The position numbers and the translations under genes were made by a program. Shown in pieces: positions 11,301-21,667 of a stretch of DNA of 64,000 nucleotides (its first letter is position 1; the number at the start of each line of letters is the position of its first letter). Origin of the DNA: Lolium rigidum (taxonomy: Eukaryota > Streptophyta > Magnoliopsida > Poales > Poaceae); the NCBI RefSeq assembly GCF_022539505.1, contig NC_061508.1, positions 268,528,736-268,592,735 on the forward strand, read 5' to 3'. The notes under the pieces were generated by a model that was not told the origin of the DNA, ran no database searches, and saw nothing but the letters and a program-made list of their open reading frames with translations.

Positions 11301-14300
11301 TTCATGATCTGCGCCCATTTCCGAACTGAACCCGTAAACCGACGGTTATTCAGTTTCCCACTTTTACGGGCACTACTAGAGATGCTCTAAACGCAACCAT
11401 TTGTTTGTTATTTTGTCCTCTTCGTATCTCTCACATGCTTTTAACTCGTGTGAAATAATTTAGTTTCAGGAAGGAAAAACAGTAACAGCAGAAAGCAAAT
11501 TAGTTGTTTATTAGTTTCCGTGGCGTTGTTCCTCATTTGTTTTGGTTGTGTACAACCTGCTAATAAAAAGGAACCAGCAGGGGGAGGAGCACCTGCGGAA
11601 TTATATTAAGGGAAACAACTAAGGCGCATAATGCATGGGAGCTTTTAGCACTGGGCACGCCTTTTTTTTAAAACAACTCCGGCACAATCCTTTGGGCCCA
11701 AGGCTCGAACGCGGGATGACCGGCTAGGCGCGTAGCTGGACGCACGCCCTTAGCCAGCTGGTCGATGCCCAGTTCTTGTACATACTGCTAATAACTGAAA
11801 CCTTATTTACGAACTTGCAAATTGAAAAGAACGTGGGAAACTAGAATGGTTAATTCCAGCCAATGCGTACACGGATCCTCTGAAGTGGGAATCCCTGCAG
11901 TTCTCTGGATTTCATCCGCTGACATGTGGATCCACTTATGGTGGGCCCCACCTGTGAAAGGTAGAGTTGGGTACGTCAGCGGATCCCTGTCGGTCAGCCA
12001 AGTATATGATTCTATTGTGAACTTGATTTTAGTAATAGTATGTGTATTTTCTGTTTGATCCACATACACATCGGTCGCTGCTCATTATTGGCAAACTTTT
12101 CATCTTAATAGGTATCAAAAGCTCAGAATTGCGTATTCTTGACGAAGCATTTGCATACTCTTTGAGTAAAGAAAGGACGACTACCAAATTATTCATTATG
12201 GAGTATAAGAAAATCATGAATCCCAAGTTTGTGGAAATGTCTCTACAAGATGTGATTAGCAGGTTTGCTTTTACCTACTCCCTCCGTTCCATTCTATAGT
12301 GCCTATAGTATTTTGGCACGGAAATTAGCGCAAGAGTATTTTTTTACACAAGACCCCCTAGCTGAACGATCAACGTAAAATTTGAGAAATCCATATCTTC
12401 CTACTCCCTCCGTTCCATTTTATGGAGTATTACACATTTAATGGATAATATGTCGGTGGATGTTGCTTTGCTATAGCTCTTCTCTTTTTGTCCTCTGTAG
12501 GACTGTAGGTAATGCATTCCATGTCTAGGTGATGTTGCTTTGCTTGTGATTATTACATAAATCATGTTTATTTTGTTGCTATTTCTCCTCTAAAATTAGG
12601 ATGCTTTGCTTAATGATGTATGATTGTTAGCTTTTGCTATTTCTTAACATTACTTACATTTTTCAGTTTTTCCTCACTGACAGTATGACTGGTCCGGTAT
12701 TTGTGACTGATCCATTCCCGAAAACAACATCTGTAGTTGAATACTATCACATTCTTCCATATAAGGAGATTTTGTTCGAACTCCTCCACAGGTAACATAA
12801 GATTTGTTTTTAGCTGTTATGTGTGAAACTAGGGCAATAGAACTTGTCGGGTATGATGGTAACCTGACATGTTTCAGGAATTGGCCTGCTGATTCTTCAG
12901 TAAACGAACAATCACTCCAACATGGATTGCACTCTATGAGAGATGAAATTTTGGAAGAGCAAGACGCTGATAGCACATTTGAGATGCGAAAACAAATTAC
13001 AGAAGTTTTAACTCGAAAGCAAAACAAGCAAGCAATAAAAGCTACTTGCGCCAATAGCAACCAGAACTCCAACACCATTAAGCAAAGGGAAAACAACAAA
13101 AGAAAATTTGAAGCATCTAGGGCTACAGCAGCAGAGGGTCCAGATGGTCAGAGCCCTACAATACAAAATAAATCGCTTATTATTGATCATGTGGAAACTT
13201 CAAAACTTATTACTAATTAGGTCAATAAATGCAGATGCAACAGCAGCAGCAAGCGCAGGACGTACAGCCCTAGAATCCGGTGAGTCATTCTAACTGTATT
13301 TATATATTACTGATCATCGTTTCTTACTTGTGTTCTAGTACAATCAAATTCAGGTGTACAAGTGGACAATAAGAAAACACAGAAGTCTACATGTAGCAAT
13401 ATGCCCCAAGATGGCTTTCCTACTGAGGTAAGCTAAATTGCAGTTTAAAAGCATTGAAATTACTACAATACTAGCGTGCATTAGCATCATATGCACCCTC
13501 TGAAATGGTTATAGAAATAAACCTTCAAATATGATGGCCTGGTAATAAGTAATAACTATAAATTTGGTGGTTCCATCCTTATCTATACAAATGTTATCGT
13601 GATGATTTTTGTGCTTTGTTATATTTGTTTGAGTTTTCCTAAGCACTCTATCGTTATAATTAACATGGACTTAGGGCTTCTGCCATAGGTTACCACACGT
13701 TGCCACGTGGATGTTTGGGAAAGTGTGATAGAACACACTTCTTATGTTAAGGATTAGAATAAGGGGGAAGCCGGCCCAACCCTATCAAATAATGAATAAT
13801 ATCCCATTAATTAAGATCATCTTACTACTCCCTCCATTCCATTTTACGGTGACCAAACCACTAATTTGGGGATCCATTTCGGGAAGGGTGGAGCGATCCG
13901 CATCTACTATAGTATAAAAAGGAAATACACCCGAAAGTTCGGAATTTACCTAAAAAACAGATACACCTAATAAAAAGGAATGGAGAGAGTAGTTAAGAAT
14001 ATTCTTATCGTCGGGAAAGTATAAAGTGGTTAAGATTAAATCCTACTGTTAGGTGCTAACCATCTCTATATATAAAGAGAGGAGCAACACCCTCCATGCT
14101 CAATCAACCATAGAAGTATTTATCCTTTTCAAGTTTTCATAGATCAGTTTCCCTCTTGAGCCTGGCCTCATCTACCCTATATGATATAGCCATCAATCCA
14201 TCATAATATCTTCTGGTGACCAAATAGCGGCTGTACGGTAGTCAAGTCTTGGCTAACAGTCGAGTCTGATGACTAGGTGATGTGTAGGCCTAGCTTCTGT

Positions 14301-15945
14301 GTGATTCATTTACTCTGCTTCAAATTTTATAACTAATTGCTATGTCAGGCACCATATGTTGATCCTGTCATGGAGGACGGTTCTTTGAAACCTCAAAATG
14401 TGGAAGTGATGGAAAAGTCAGGTTGCGATAAACCACCCAAGAAAGCTTGTTTTTCTTATTATTGGTTATTATTGGTCATCCATATTCTTAACCTATGTGT
14501 TCCAAATTTTATTGAAGGTGGCGTCACTGAGAATAATGATGATCAGGTGTATGATTTGCTACGATCAATTCTGAAAATACGGGATGAAATTGTATGTTAT
14601 ATGTCTTCTCTTTTATTTTAGAAAAAAGTGATGCATGTTTCCTAGATAAATATTCTAGTTGAGAAGCTGATGTGAACTCGTCATGTTCTCTCTTTGTTTC
14701 AGTGTCACAAGGGAGGCATAATTCAAGAGCGATGTGCCCAATGTGATATGGACATTCAGATAATCTTGAATGGTACTGTTTTGCTAGGAACCATACATTT
14801 CCAAAAGTTCTGTGCATACTTGTGGTGTGGTTGCCCACTGCACTTTGTGACTAATAAATCATCCGGCGGATGTGTGTCAAGTTTTGGAAAGGAGTTTATA
14901 TATCAAGTTCCAGGTTTCTAGTACTCATCATGTTTATTATGCAGAAAGGAAGATGACGCCCAAAGTGCTGTCAATAAGAGACAAATATAAGGAACCTTGC
15001 TCAAATATGCTGGAAGTTGTTAATTCATCTTGCACTGGAAATCGCGTGCAAACCATGAGCATGGAGAAGAAAACATTGAAGGAGGCACTCGACGATTACA
15101 ATACATGCCAGGTAAGAAAAACCTTGAGCAGAACTGATGCATTATAATTTCAAATGCCACCTGTACGTTTGACACTTGGCAATGCAGGAGCTTAACAAGA
15201 TGTGCAGTAGGAGCAACTGGATACTTCCAGTATACATAATAGTACCTTCAGCAGCAGAAGGTATATATGAATTTATCTTTATAATTTTCTGCATGGGCAA
15301 ACATTTGGGTCCTTGGACCACATAGGCATAAGAATTAACAATATCATATTCATCGTATGAAATAGGTCTTTTGCCACGTACTTTTCGATTATCGTTTACT
15401 TAATGCGGTCCTACAGTTTCCAGCAAGTATTGTGTATCGACATGATACCACACACATTGTCAGATGACTCAGATCAATGGCCCACTTGTTTGTTTACCAC
15501 ATGTTGTGCTCCATTGAAGTGTGAGTTCGGTTCGTTGTTACTACAGAAGTAAAGGCAAATAATGTGCACCTTTGTAGTCTTTATTAGACATCACCTCTAG
15601 CCATAGCATTGCAATCACTTGTCAAGAGCTGATTAGGTTTTCTGCTAGCAATTTTTTTTTAGAGGAATTTTTCTGCTAGCAATAACCAGTAACTGTTGTT
15701 TGATTGACTATCACCTGTCTCCCTTCTAGAGCTCTCACACATTGTTTTGAGCACTTCTTCACTAGTCTACTTTCCTATATTTTTCAGGAAAGTTCCGTGC
15801 CACCGTACATCTTGAAGGCCATGATTTTGAAATAAGCATCACTGGCGATCCTTGTATGACCCCGAGCGAGGCGAAGCGCTCTGCAGCTCTCAATATGATA
15901 ATAGAGCTTCACAGGAAGGGAGCGAAAGAACGGCAGGGTAACTGA
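5375..15945 (+). CDS. Double-stranded RNA-binding domain protein, 13 coding exons
   Basis: Proposed coding exons: 5375-5518, 7917-8424, 12112-12262, 12684-12791, 12878-13146, 13235-13279, 13339-13427, 14349-14421, 14518-14591, 14703-14772, 14945-15111, 15188-15260 and 15788-15945. They total 1929 nt, 642 aa plus TGA. All junctions are GT/AG and keep frame. Intron 5 has a TACTAAT branch-like site at 13211. The last three exons encode a dsRBM: helix 1 (LNKMCSRSNWILPVY), strands (KFRATVHLEGHDFEISITG), and helix 2 with the RNA-contacting region (SEAKRSAALNMIIELHRKG). The N-terminal exon-2 block (IHTAIIVYNYYHRKMFPQL) looks like a conserved plant module, but I cannot assign its function. The middle is Lys/Gln-rich and probably disordered. 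A Cys cluster (CHKGG...CAQC) comes from exon 10. The role is presumably RNA binding; substrate and pathway are unknown. Introns 1, 2 and 7 carry transposons. Confidence 0.8.
6811..7095. mobile_element. MITE-like inverted-repeat element in intron 1
   Basis: The left side reads GGCGTTTTCTTCCCCGTCACACTTTGTCA and the complement of the right side reads GGGGTGATTGGTTCACAACTACACTTTGCCA, so the two ends are diverged inverted repeats. An internal duplicate (TTTATGGCTGCCACACTT at about 7000 and 7029) and the AT-rich filler fit a non-autonomous element. Neither exact termini nor a target duplication could be fixed. The superfamily is uncertain. Confidence 0.4.
7318..7455 (+). other. Orphan ORF resembling an organelle-targeting peptide
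   Basis: An ATG at 7318 opens a 45-codon frame ending TAG at 7453-7455. The product is Ala/Arg/Ser-rich with no acidic residue after position 2: MEMAAAVAAGCGVVSSRGW, then several Arg and Gly. This composition is typical of plastid or mitochondrial transit peptides encoded by GC-rich first exons of grass genes. It lies in intron 1 of the dsRBD gene with no mature-protein continuation in sight. It could be an exon fragment of a lost gene, an alternative first exon, or chance. Confidence 0.3.
8609..10478 (-). mobile_element. PIF/Harbinger element, 1.87 kb, with exact ends and TAA duplication
   Basis: The left end GAGCATCTCTAGTAG (8609-8623) is perfectly complementary to the right end CTACTAGAGATGCTC (10464-10478). 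TAA flanks both sides (8606-8608 and 10479-10481), the preferred Harbinger target. Similarity continues further inward (AAAAGTGGGAA on one side, TTCCCACTTTT on the other). The transposase remnant is on the minus strand. The element lies in intron 2 of the dsRBD gene in antisense orientation. It is non-autonomous, because the catalytic core is deleted. Confidence 0.9.
8953..10120 (-). pseudogene. Harbinger transposase with deleted DDE core
   Basis: The N-terminal part (minus, ATG in the 10329-9556 frame at MNSTTEFADIDL) contains FRRRYRMRCSLFVKIVKAC and SPYQKISAAMRVIVYGIPAD, typical of plant PIF transposases. It stops shortly after FGPTYLPDK. A weak GMLGSVDCMQW trace survives in the gap at about 9520, where the first catalytic Asp normally lies. 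The C-terminal part (9345-8953) reads RKGIERAFGVLQARFAIVRG and IMTCCVILHNMIIEDE, the usual end of the family. The catalytic stretch between is missing and frames shift. I see no intact nuclease, so the element would need help to move. Confidence 0.85.
10362..11725. repeat. Three tandem copies of a 455-bp unit
   Basis: Unit starts at 10362, 10817 and 11272 show the same TGTAAATTTTTT followed by CCGGGCCGGACGTG. The period is 455 both times, and the third unit ends at about 11725. Copies are almost identical: unit 1 has CTTTGTATC where units 2 and 3 have CTTCGTATC, and a T-run differs by one. Each unit contains the last 117 bp of the Harbinger element, including its right inverted repeat, plus about 338 bp of downstream intron. 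The junctions share a CGGC microhomology between 10356-10360 and 11721-11724. Confidence 0.95.
11650..11775 (-). repeat. Possible tRNA-derived SINE piece (minus strand)
   Basis: On the minus strand TGGCTAAGGGCG (11756-11745) resembles a pol III box A. GTTCGAGCC (11710-11702) fits box B, about 35 bp downstream as in tRNA-derived promoters. An A-run follows at about 11678-11670. The box-B half is also present in tandem units 1 and 2, but box A is only in the flank of unit 3. No target duplication was identified. Confidence 0.3.
12278..12440 (+). mobile_element. Two same-orientation Stowaway-type ends in intron 3
   Basis: CTCCCTCCGTTCC occurs at 12278 and again at 12404, each preceded by TA as in Stowaway/mariner MITEs. 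Both are in the same orientation and no complementary end is seen between or after them. They are probably one truncated MITE followed by the start of another, or a nested pair that decayed. Confidence 0.5.
13828..13989. mobile_element. Stowaway MITE in intron 7
   Basis: The element begins CTCCCTCCATTCCATTTTA and ends AAAAAGGAATGGAGAGAG, inverted with a few mismatches. TA duplications lie at 13826-13827 and 13990-13991. At 162 bp it has the usual size of a Stowaway MITE and has no coding capacity. It sits in the 921-bp intron 7 of the dsRBD gene. The flanks (13675-13825 and 13992-14290) include a CTATATATAAAG box and could be a split older LTR or TRIM, which I could not confirm. Confidence 0.75.
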
Positions 15946-17627
15946 TGCAGAATTGCTTAGTTAAGCTCCCAAGATTGGGAACCGGCAGGCCGCTGTAACC
16001 TAGTTAGTACTCATTAAAGCCTTGAACCAAACTTGCTGAGAAACATTATCATGTTGGTAGTTTGTCTGTGATTTTACCTTCCAGACGCTGACTCCTCATG
16101 TTGTTGTTGGTGTTACCGTTGTTTGCTCAAGTCGTTATAAACCCCAGACCGTTATTTGGAAATTATGTGACGCTGTAGCTGCACTGTCAGTTTTATGACG
16201 CGAGTGAACACAAATTGTCTAGCTATTTCCGTAGTTTTGGTTTTTTGATAATGATCGTGAAGTATTTGCTGCTAGCATTTCTCGGCCGATCATTTGGTAT
16301 TGTCGTTAGTAGCATGCCAAGTGAGCAGCCTAGGTGCTCTTTGTTAGAAAATACTCCCTCCCAAATTAGTTTGTTTTCCCGGCGATTCTATTGGAAACGC
16401 TCGAGCGGTCAGCTGTGTGACGTGGATTTTCATCGGAGTGAGCAGTTTCTCTCTCAAAAATCTCAAAAATCCCTAAACTGTTGCCGGTGACGATTTGGAC
16501 TTTCCGCCACTCGTTTGCGCTTCCCAGACTGAAATTTGGCGCTATTTAGCGCTAGATGGGTGTAATTTTCGGCCCGGGAGGTAGTAGATTTCTAGTCGTG
16601 GTGCTCCCCAAGTGGCGCCAGCTAGGATGCCTGGAAGGTGTTCAACCACACCCGGCCTCAACCATGCCAGATTTTCCGCGTGTATGAGGCCACGCTCCGC
16701 CTGTTGTTCATGCACGCCACGGCCGCCGCGCCGGCCACTCGAGCCCGCGCCGTCCATACCCGCCTCGAGCCCATGTCAGCCAGAACGTTCGTCACTTGAT
16801 GTCAGGCGCGTGGCGGCAGAGCTGGGTGGTAGGGCGTTCTCGAGCTGGGAGGGGATGAGCGGCCGAACAGCGGCCGTCCATGCGACGCGTTCGGAGGCGG
16901 TGGGTTGGTGGGCATAGGGTAGGAAGCGGAGACGGGGGAGAAGAGATAAGTGGGTGGGTGAGCCAGATATTTTAATTAACCTTTTCTCCGCTGAGACAAG
17001 CAAGAGGTGTGATTTGTTTCATCCGAACTTCCCAAGCCAGCCGGATGAAATATAGGGTAAATCCGGCTGAAAACACTATGTTAATCCGGATATAATTTTT
17101 TTTTTTGGAAAGGGTCTCCTAGGGGTGCTAGTGGAGATGCTCTAACCGTGATTTTTCAAGTTTTCAGTATACTCTTCAAAACAATATCAGTGGGATAGAA
17201 TTTTGAACTCTACCACGAGGCATGCTGAAATTGTTAATGTTGTGAACCGGAGAGATTCGTTGACAAGGCATGTAGAGCCAGCACAAGGCGCGCGATCGCC
17301 ATTCGCAATCCGAGCACGGACCATGCCGCCCGCTCGCCATAGTGTCGACATCGTCGTACCTCCACGTCCCACTTGCCCGCGTGACCGCGCCCACCAACAG
17401 CCCCCGTAACAAGATGCCGGTTCAACCCACGACGTCGCGAGCCGCTGCCCGGTAGGCCCGCCCCCGGCGCTGGCCCGGCGGGCGCCGCACGATCCCAACC
17501 GACGGCGGCGGCGCGGCGGTGACGACATCCTCGACCGCCGCGGGGCCCTCCACCGCTCCGATGTGGAGCTGCATGTGTCCCCTTCCCGTCGCATGCTGTG
17601 CAGGTGGGCAGCGCCGCGCCGGCCGGG
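15946..17627. other. Intergenic region between the dsRBD and ZIP genes
   Basis: The first 350 bp are the probable 3' UTR and downstream flank of the dsRBD gene. From about 16350 a CTCCCTCCCAAATTAG sequence suggests a Stowaway fragment. A GC-rich stretch with AT-rich tail ends GTGCTAGTGGAGATGCTCTAA at about 17128-17148, which looks like a Harbinger-type right end. The matching left end was not found. Open frames at 16542-16917 have no recognisable product. Confidence 0.4.
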
Positions 17628-17634
17628 TATAAAT
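17628..17634 (+). promoter_or_regulatory. TATA box of the ZIP gene
   Basis: TATAAAT lies in a GC-rich context 109 bp upstream of the ZIP start codon. The spacing allows a leader of roughly 75-80 nt. No metal-response element was identified with confidence. Confidence 0.65.
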
Positions 17635-17742
17635 TGCAGTTAAATTCGTTCCGGGAATCCGAATCGAATAATCAAATCCGTCGACTCGTCTGGAGTCTGG
17701 ACACCAGAAGTCCAAGATCGGGTTGGATTATCCCCGGCAGCC

Positions 17743-19600
17743 ATGGCGTTCTTCGAGGTGCGCGCCTTCCTTCCTTCCTTCCTTCCTCTGCAGACTGCAG
17801 TCCTCTTTCTTTTTGTTCCTCGGAGCTCGAGGGCCAGCAGTTGTCCCTGATAATCTCCGCGTCTGCTTGTCTGCCGAAATTCGCGAATTGTTGGTGGTAA
17901 TTATCCGATTCCTCTGTTCGTGTAATGGCAGGAGATGGGGTGGACGTACGCGCCCCACCTCCGCACCCACCTGCGCCAGCTCGCGGCGTCGGTCTCCGCG
18001 GCGAGCTGCGACGGGGACGCGGGCTCGGGCGACGACGAGTGCCGCGACGAGGCGGCGGCCCTGCGGCTCAAGATGGTGGCCGTCGCGGCCATCCTGGTCT
18101 CCGGCGCGGTCGGCGTCGCCATCCCGCTCGCCGGCCGCAGGCTCCGCGGCGCTAGCCCGTCCTCCTCCTCCTCCTCCTCCTCCGGCGGCGGCACGTTCGT
18201 GCTCGCCAAGGCGTTCGCGGCGGGGGTGATCCTGGCCACGGGGTTCGTGCACATGATGCACGACGCGGAGGAGAAGTTCGCGGACCCGTGCCTGCCGCCC
18301 GCGCCCTGGCGCCGGTTCCCCTTCCCGGGCTTCGTCGCCATGCTCGCCGCGCTCGGCACGCTCGTCATGGAGTTCGTCGGCACCCGCTTCTACGAGCGCA
18401 AGCACGGCCTGGAGGCTGCCGCCGCCGCGAGCGCCGTTGATGAGACGGCCGCGCTGCTCGAGGACGGCGCGCTCTCAGGGGTCGGTGGAATGAGCGGCGA
18501 CGACGGGAAGCAGGACGCCATGCACATCGTGGGGATGCGCGCGCATGCGGCAGCGCACCGGCACAGCCATGCGCAGGGCCATGACGCCTGCGATGGAGGT
18601 GCCGTGTACGACGCCCACGGCAACGGGCACGACCATGGCCATGGGAACGAGGAGAGGCCCTCCCAATCTCGGCATGTAGTTGTCTCACAGGTATACATAC
18701 AATTCAGGCTGCAAATTTTCTTACAGGATTGTTAACATTTACTGACATGGTAAACTGATATGATGCTCACAAAAGTACATCTAGACTTGAGAAAATTCAG
18801 GCAACTAAACATATGTCCAACCCATAGTAGTATTTCTATTCAAGTTTATTTGCCAGGTAGAATGTGCACTGCTTATGTTTTACTAGTTCAAGACGCATGT
18901 GCATCCTGTGCAACTTGGTTTGGTAGGCTATATCTGAATTTTACTACTTACGGTTGAATGGAGCAATGATTTCGAATGTACTATCTCGATACATGTTTTA
19001 AGATGGAAATCTGCAAAGTGCGCTAAATACTAACTTTCTGCATTTTCGACAAGATTCTGGAGCTGGGGATTGTATCGCATTCTGTAATCATCGGGCTATC
19101 CTTGGGCGTTTCACAGAGTCCATGCACCATTAAGCCTCTGGTTGCCGCCCTCTCCTTCCACCAGTTCTTCGAGGGTTTTGCGTTGGGCGGCTGCATTTCT
19201 GAGGTTATTCCCCACTTAATTTATTCCTCGCTTGTAGTTAGCACCCTTCATGTTAATTGCATGGATTCATTTCATTTTGCACTTGCAAATGCAGGCTCAG
19301 TTCAAGAATTTCTCTGCACTCCTGATGGCTTTCTTCTTCGCCATTACAACACCTGCTGGGATCACGGTGGGGGCGGGGATCGCTTCGTTCTACAACCCCA
19401 ACAGCCCCAGGGCGTTGATCATAGAGGGCATTCTGGATTCAATGTCGGCTGGTATACTCATCTATATGGCATTAGTGGATCTCATTGCTGCTGATTTCCT
19501 TAGCCGGAGGATGAGTTGCAACCCGAGACTGCAAGTCTTCTCGTATGTCGCCTTGTTTCTTGGGGCTATGGCCATGTCATCCCTTGCTATATGGGCTTAG
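17743..19600 (+). CDS. ZIP-family zinc/iron transporter, 4 exons
   Basis: Exons: 17743-17757 (MAFFE), 17932-18690, 19054-19203 and 19295-19600. They total 1230 nt, 409 aa plus TAG; all junctions are GT/AG and phase 0. ZIP proteins move Zn, Fe or other divalent metals into the cytosol across eight membrane helices. TM1 is near [19 protein letters not shown], and TM2 contains [16 protein letters not shown] long variable loop holds His clusters ([25 protein letters not shown]). TM4 carries the signature [12 protein letters not shown] and TM5 the metal-site HQFFEG. The C-terminus is SLAIWA, as in IRT/ZIP1-type proteins. The N-terminus lacks an obvious signal peptide, which many plant ZIPs have. 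Exon 2 is very GC-rich, as is common in grasses. The family is certain; the orthologue and metal are not. Confidence 0.92.
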
Positions 19601-20735
19601 CGCTAGTAAGCAATTTTTTAAGTAAGATGAAGGATTGGGACAAGCTTCTTGGTGTCACCCAATGCACTAGGAGTTGTTCCCTGACTAGCTGCTAGTAATT
19701 CTTCAGTAAGATGGGAGGCCTTTTCTTTTTTTTCTCTCTCTCTTTGTTCATTCTTTTGTTTGTTCTTCTCATGGTCGTAGGCTGTATACGCCTCTCTTGT
19801 CATACAAAACGAAGTTCCTCTTTAGGATACATTGTGGTGGTAGAAAATAGAAATGAATTAGTTCAGGGAATAAGGAACTTTTGAGTCCAACCAGTCTTTG
19901 CAAATGTACATTTCATCCTCAGTGTTAGATAAGAGGAGTTGTCTCTCCCCGAGAATAATTTTGCAGATGCACCACCGCGGATGCAATTGTTCCATTGCAA
20001 TGCCTTGCAGGCTCTGTTCAAAATGAGGATGATCATGAATTCAGACTTGACTTGTTTGCCGCATCTTTTATTACTCTCTTGGTTATATATATGGAATCTG
20101 GGTTACTGATCTTTCTCAACTTCAAGGCCTACTATATGAACACTAAATATGTTGTGTATTGTAATTACCAGGATTAAGTCACATGGTTAGCCACTTTGTG
20201 AATTGAAGCAGTTAGTTGAGATGGCTGTTGATGGCCTACAGATTCAATTGTACATCATGATCAAATGTTGTTGGAATGCAGGTTATTCATCTATTTGTCT
20301 TTGATTGCAATACTGAAGATTTCCTGATGACTTTATGAGCTGAACGACTTTGCTAGATTTTCTTATTTGTCAACTTCTAGTAACCACATTCCTGCATTTG
20401 TTGTACTGCACAGCAAATGTGTAGTATGGTTAATTGCATTTGGTGAATAATACGATATCTGGGTAAAAAAAAATCTTGGAGATTATGTAATGCTTACTCT
20501 CAAACTTTTTGTTTATACAGTAGTAATATTTTTTGTGCTGTATATGATGGCATTATGCATACTGTGAGAAGAATGTAAAGATTTAGGACGTGAGGGTTTA
20601 CATAGAGTGCAATTAATTTAGCTTACTAAGTATAAGAATTGTTGTTGTTAGGCCTACATACAGGTATAACATTCTCTACCCGCCATCTAAGTGTTCTGTT
20701 CTGATTGTACCACAAATTATGTGTTACTGAAACAG
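19601..20735. other. 3' UTR of the ZIP gene and intergenic DNA
   Basis: Sequence to about 19900 is the likely 3' UTR. The rest is AT-rich, with only short open frames and no homology I recognise. No inverted or direct repeats stood out. Confidence 0.5.
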
Positions 20736-21347
20736 GAGGAAGGAGCTAATATCACAGTTAATTGCCTTCATCCTGACCAATTTGATGAGGCACTCCTTTG
20801 CTCTCATGAGTACGTTATCAAGCTCATTTATCCTTGTGAATATGTTTCTGAAATATCAGGTTTTGACAAAGCATAACCCAGTTTCAGGGACAGTTATGAA
20901 ACTTATTTGTTTTCACTTGCAGAGGCAATTAGTCATCACCTACATGTTCTGGAAGAATGTACCTCAGGTTCGTCCCTGTCATTGATAAGATCCTTATTCC
21001 TAACAAGAGCTGAGATCGTTCTGTATCCCTTCATAAGCTTTTCTATAATGACTTCAATTGTCACATCATTCAAGTAATTAAGAATCTTTACCATTCTGAA
21101 TCGATTATTTTTCTAAAAAGAGGCTTGCTCCAGTACCACCCTCTCCCCCCAAACTCAAACTCATCAAGAGCTGATATCGTTCTACATCCCTTAAGCTTTG
21201 TGCGTGTAGTAGGACTCAACTCTCAGCTGAAGGGAGTGACAGGCAAATACTTCGCCGACTGCAACAAGCAAAATACAAGCAAGCATGCGTAGAGGGACGT
21301 CTTGGCGAAGCAGCTCTGGTAATTCATCGAAGAGCTCAGCAGATCTG
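20736..21347 (+). pseudogene. Short-chain dehydrogenase (TIC32/retinol-dehydrogenase-like) 3' fragment
   Basis: Three pieces correspond to the last exons of plant SDR proteins. 20736-20810 gives EEGANITVNCLHP and, after a frameshift, LMRHSFALM. 20923-20967 gives VITYMFWKNVPQ, ending at a GT donor. 21221-21347 gives LKGVTGKYFADCNK, a stop, then LAKQLW and EELSRSAQ. The first piece is missing about ten bases after the HP motif. The expected donor after ATGAG lacks its GT. The third has in-frame stops. Exon order and intron positions are kept, so it came from a genomic duplication rather than a retrocopy. The catalytic YxxxK and cofactor-binding exons are absent. Confidence 0.75.
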
Positions 21348-21667
21348 CCCAATGAGAGAGGCTGAGAAAAGGTGTCTTTGGGGACACTGTCAAGCTTATG
21401 ATAGCAAGTAGGAGAAACCTGTCACATGGTGAAAACAAATACTGAGTATTAGTTGTGCACGAATAAATTTTCCTTCCGTGTTTGGCTCATGTCAAAGATA
21501 AGCCAGTGTGCTTGTTAATATCAATCAAGTACTTTTGTCGATCGTTTCGGATTAGCTGGCTGAAACTATTGATTAAATCCATCCTGAGCGTCTGGCCATC
21601 GGTGATAAGGAATTAACTTGTCAATGCCTACAGATTGTAGACTTAGGGTTTCGGATTAAATCAAGTA

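Larger units (their letters stand above)
8425..12111 (+). other. Intron 2 of the dsRBD gene, expanded by a transposon and tandem repeats
   Basis: The donor GTCAGA at 8425 and acceptor TTAATAG ending at 12111 join a split Gly codon. Most of the 3.7 kb is an inserted Harbinger element plus the 455-bp tandem array. Without them the intron would be about 0.9 kb. The remaining unique flanks (8425-8605 and about 11780-12111) hold nothing recognisable. Confidence 0.75.

Noticed and set aside
14337..14621. Membrane-protein exon containing WLLLVIHILNL
   Set aside because: Donor GTTGCG and acceptor TTGAAG flank the hydrophobic part with correct phase, so it is more likely intron 8. It is kept only as a possible retained-intron form.
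17728..18405. 225-codon minus-strand frame over the ZIP gene
   Set aside because: It is a GC-rich antisense shadow of ZIP exon 2. The plus strand has the ZIP signatures and consistent splice sites.
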